A stretch of DNA of 39,984 nucleotides, from NCBI GenBank assembly GCA_009839925.1, contig VXOS01000114.1, positions 1 through 39,984 on the forward strand. Reading direction: 5' to 3'. Position numbers and translations under genes: made by a program. This DNA comes from Chloroflexota bacterium. GTDB lineage: Bacteria; Chloroflexota; Dehalococcoidia; UBA2979. The notes under the pieces were generated by a model. The model saw only the letters and a program-made list of their open reading frames with translations. It was not told the origin of the DNA and made no database searches. Position 1 is the stretch's first letter. Each line of letters begins with the position of its first letter. Of the stretch, positions 35,517-39,984 are shown piece after piece.

Positions 35517-35705
35517 GCGCTGCCTCCTGCCCGGCTCCGTCCGTGCCTCGCAAGCCTAGAGGCGCCCACCCGGCCGGTCACGGCCGGGGGGACGACGAGG
35601 GTGGCAGAACACACCAGGCCGAGGGCGAATGGCCTCATTTCGCAATGCGCACAGGTCACAAGGAATGGCCCCGACGCGTCGCGGCAAGGGGCCTCGCATC
35701 GGTGC

Positions 35706-35711
35706 TATCAT
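35706..35711 (+). promoter_or_regulatory. Putative -10-like TATCAT for the cox-like operon
   Basis: GCTATCATCCGCC, 29 nt upstream of GTG 35735. Confidence 0.4.
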
Positions 35712-35734
35712 CCGCCCGCGCGGGGGGCAGACGC

Positions 35735-36196
35735 GTGCGAGTAGACGGCGAGCATCGCTTCGATCTTTCACGCTCCGTGATGTGGGAGCACCTGCTCAAC
35801 CCGGAGTCGCTGCAAGGCGCGATCCCGGGCTGCACGGCCTTCGAGGAGGTCGCTCCCGAGACCTGGGAACTGACCGCCCAGGTCGGCGTCGGGCCGGTGC
35901 GCGGAACGTTCACGGGCCGCGTCGAACTGCGCGACCGCGAGCCCGAGTCGCGCTACACGCTGATCGCCTCGGGACAGGGGCGGCCCGGCGGCGGCCAGGG
36001 CGAGGCCGTGATCAACCTCACGGACGACGGAGACGGCACGCACCTGCGCTACGAGGCCGACGTGACGGTCCGGGGCGCGATCGCGCGCGTCGGCGGCCGC
36101 TTGCTGACCGCCTCGGCGCGCACGATGGCGCGCCAGTTCTTCGATGCGATCGAGAAAGAGGCAAAGACGGCGACGGAAAGGAGTGCGGCGAGATGA
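35735..36196 (+). CDS. coxG: CO dehydrogenase subunit G (CoxG/SRPBCC) family protein
   Basis: [59 protein letters not shown]; overlaps coxS-like by ATGA. Confidence 0.88.
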   Translation: MRVDGEHRFDLSRSVMWEHLLNPESLQGAIPGCTAFEEVAPETWELTAQVGVGPVRGTFTGRVELRDREPESRYTLIASGQGRPGGGQGEAVINLTDDGDGTHLRYEADVTVRGAIARVGGRLLTASARTMARQFFDAIEKEAKTATERSAAR

Positions 36197-36660
36197 CCGT
36201 ACCGATTTCAGTGACCGTGAACGGACGGGCCCACGAACTGGAAGTGGAGCCCCGCATGCTGCTGGTGCACCTCCTGCGGGAGGAGTTGAACCTCACCGGC
36301 ACGCATGTGGGCTGCGACACGAGCCAGTGCGGGGCCTGCACCGTGATCGTCGATGGCTCGTCCGCCAAGTCCTGCACCGTGCTGGCGGTGCAGGCCGACG
36401 GCGGGTCCATCACCACGATCGAGGGCCTGAGCGCGGAGGGTGAGATGCACCCGCTGCAGCAGGCCTTCTGGGACGAGCACGGGCTGCAGTGCGGCTACTG
36501 CACGCCGGGGATGATCATGTCCGGCGTCGACCTGCTGGAGCGCCACCCGGACCCCTCGGACGATGACATTCGCCGAGGGCTGGACGGAAACCTCTGCCGC
36601 TGCACGGGCTACGAGCACATCATCAACGCGGTGAAGAGCGCGGCGGGAGGTGCGGAATGA
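36193..36660 (+). CDS. coxS: [2Fe-2S] small subunit of xanthine dehydrogenase-family molybdenum hydroxylase (CoxS-like)
   Basis: [55 protein letters not shown]. Confidence 0.96.
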   Translation: MTVPISVTVNGRAHELEVEPRMLLVHLLREELNLTGTHVGCDTSQCGACTVIVDGSSAKSCTVLAVQADGGSITTIEGLSAEGEMHPLQQAFWDEHGLQCGYCTPGMIMSGVDLLERHPDPSDDDIRRGLDGNLCRCTGYEHIINAVKSAAGGAE

Positions 36661-39028
36661 CCATGCAGGCAACCCCGGGCCAGCTCGTCGGGCAGCGCGT
36701 ACGCCGTCGCGAGGACCCGCGCCTGGTCAAGGGCCGGGGATCCTACGTCGACGACATGAAGCTGCCGGGCATGCTGCACCTGGCCTTCAAGCGCAGCGAC
36801 GTGGCCCACGGCATCATTCGCTCGATCGACACGAGCGCCGCCGAGGCGATGCCCGGCGTCGAGCTGGTGCTGACCGGCGCGCAACTCGCCGAGATCATTC
36901 CGCCGATGCCCGTCGCCACGCCGTTCCCGGCGCCGGACCACCACGCCGTCACGCCGGACCGCGTGCGCTACGTGGGCGAGCCGATCGCCGTCGTCGTGGC
37001 CACCGACCGCTTCCTGGCCGCCGACGCGGCCGACGTCATCGAGGTCGACATCGAGGAACTGCCCGCGGTGATCGACCCGGAGCGGGCCGCCAACGGCGAC
37101 CCGGCCGTGATCCACGAGGCGTTCGAGAACAACCTCGCCGTCCCCTTCGCCCCGGCCGGCACCGGGGTCAACCCGGAGACGCTCGAGGTCGAGGACGAGT
37201 CGGCGCTCAACGAGGCGTTCGAGAACGCGGACGTCGTGGTCTCGCAGCGCATGTTCAGCCAGCGGCTGGTGCCGAACGCGATGGAGCCGCGAGGCGTGAT
37301 CGCGCGCTTCGAGCCCGGCAACGACGAGCTGACGGTCTGGTCGACGACCCAGAACCCGCACATCGCGCGCACGTTGCTGGCGGCGATCCTGGGGATGGGC
37401 CAGCACCAGGTGCGCGTCATCGCCCCCGACGTGGGCGGCGGCTTCGGCAGCAAGATCAACGTCTACGGCGAGGACTTCGCCGCAGCCGCGATCTCGCGCG
37501 ACATCGGCCGCCCCGTGAAGTGGATCGAGGACCGCTCCGAGGCGTTCATGACCACGATCCACGGCCGCGACGTGATCGGCTACATCGACCTCGCCGCCAC
37601 CGGCGAAGGCAAGGTGACGGCCGTCAAGATGCGGCTCATCGCAGACATCGGCGCCTACGAGATGGTGCTGACGGCGGCGATCCCCACCCTGGTGGCCTTC
37701 ATGATCAGCGGCGTCTACGACATCCCCGTCGTGCGCGCCGAGCTGACCGAGGTGTTCACCAACAAGATGCCGACCGACGCCTACCGCGGGGCCGGACGGC
37801 CCGAGGGCATCTACTTCCTCGAGCGCGCCATGGACATGCTCGCGTCCGAGCTGGGGATGGACCCTGCCGATGTGCGGCGGGTGAACTTCATCCAGCCGGA
37901 CCAGTTCCCCTACACCACCGCCGGGGGGATGGTCTACGACTCCGGTGAGTACGAGCGCCTGCTGGACCAGGCCCTCGAGAACGCCGGCTGGGAGCAGATG
38001 AAGGCCGACCGCGACGCCGCGCGCGCCGAGGGTCGGATCGTCGGGCTCGGCATGTCGTTCTACACCGAGATCTGCGGCTTCGGCCCCTCGGCGGCGATGC
38101 CGACCGTCGGGCTCTGGGAGCACGCGAGCGTGAGCGTGGAGCGCGATGGCAAGGTGCGAGCGTCCTCCGGGGCGTCCTCGCACGGCCAGGGCCACGAGAC
38201 GACGTTCGCGCAGATGCTCGCCGACGACCTCGGGATCCCGATGGATGACATCTCGATCATCCACGGCGACACCGGGCAGGTCCGCGAGGGCACGGGCACC
38301 TTCGGTAGCCGCTCGCAGGTGGTGGGCGGCACCGCGCTGCTCATGGCGAGCGGCAAGGTCAAGGACAAGATGCGCGTCTTCGCCGCGCAGATGCTCGAGA
38401 CCCAGCCCGGGGACCTCTCGTTCAGCGACGGGATGATCGGGCCGACCGGGCAGGAGGACACCGGCGTCGCCTTCGCCGAGGTCGCCGGCTTCGCCTACAT
38501 CCCCATCCCGCTCCCGCCGGACACCGAGCCCGGCCTGAGCGAAGAGGCGTTCTGGGAGCCCGAGGGCTTCACGTGGCCCTTCGGCTGCTACATCACGCAG
38601 GTCGAGATCGACCGCGACACCGGCGAGCTGGAGCTCCAGCGCTTCGTCGGCGTCGACGACTGCGGCAACGTGATCAACCCGCTCATCGTGGCGGGGCAGA
38701 TCCACGGCGGGATCGCGCAGGGCGTCGGGCAGGCGCTCACGGAGGAGGCCGTCTACGACGAGGGCAGCGGCCAGCTGCTGACCGCGTCGTTCATGGACTA
38801 CCAGATCCCGCGGGCGCGCGACTTCCCGCGCTTCGAGCTCGACCACACCGTGACCCCCTCGCCCCTCAACCCGATGGGCGTGAAGGGCATCGGCGAGGCG
38901 GGCACGATCGGATCGACTCCATCGATCGTCAACGCCGCCGTCGATGCGCTCAGCGGGCACGGCGTCGAGCACATCGACATGATGCTGCGTCCGGAGAAGC
39001 TCTGGCGTCTGATCCAGGGAGGCGACGC

Positions 39029-39032
<4 letters not shown>
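36657..39032 (+). CDS. coxL: Molybdopterin-binding large subunit, xanthine dehydrogenase family (form II CoxL-like)
   Basis: [92 protein letters not shown]. Confidence 0.95.
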
Positions 39033-39874
<842 letters not shown>

Positions 39875-39984
39875 CCGCGGGGGCGCCGGGGGGGCCGCGC
39901 GGCCAATGGGGGGGGGGCGCACCCGCGCCCCGGGGGGGGCCCCGGCCGCGGGGGGGGGGGTGCCCCCCCCCTGGGCGGCCCCCC
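39875..39984. other. Low-complexity G/C homopolymer tail, probable assembly/sequencing artefact at contig edge
   Basis: Runs such as ggggggggggg and ccccccccc unlike the rest of the window. Confidence 0.7.

Noticed and set aside
36609-38972. 787-aa minus-strand ORF antisense to the coxL-like gene
   Set aside because: Typical GC-driven shadow ORF; the + strand encodes a full CoxL-like protein.

Overview
GC-rich (actinobacterial or Chloroflexota-like codon usage), densely coding window with about 38 credible protein-coding genes. I found no rRNA, tRNA or CRISPR. Most of it is catabolic: four acyl-CoA dehydrogenases, two class-III CoA-transferases (one a double-domain fusion), a class-I CoA-transferase pair, SDRs, a Glu/Leu/Phe/Val dehydrogenase, a nitronate-monooxygenase-like protein, a set of probable F420/flavin enzymes (DDN-like x2, PPOX-like, LLM-like), and at the right end a coxG-S-L-M molybdenum hydroxylase cluster with the form-II AYRGAGR signature. 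Transport and membrane genes include a DrrAB-like ABC exporter, a Ktr/Trk K+ system, an MFS permease, and a NfeD and slipin/SPFH pair separated by an opposite-strand operon. The most unusual content is: (i) a 1015-aa secreted LRR protein of about 31 plant-type repeats in three capped modules; (ii) an RCC1-repeat lipoprotein locus with a detached, frameshifted copy of its own 3' end, imperfect ~39-bp direct repeats on both sides and an orphan antitoxin-like ORF in between, which looks like a decayed tandem array or cassette; (iii) a Rex-like Rossmann domain without its HTH, lying in frame directly after the stop codon of an MBL-fold gene; (iv) a CoA-transferase subunit A whose homologous N-terminus can only be translated from a CTG start; (v) a TANNNT-type -10-like motif recurring ~20-70 nt upstream of many starts. 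I did not identify a clearly new defence or mobile system. The RCC1 locus is the best candidate for something undescribed. All family calls are from reading motifs by eye; no database search was run.
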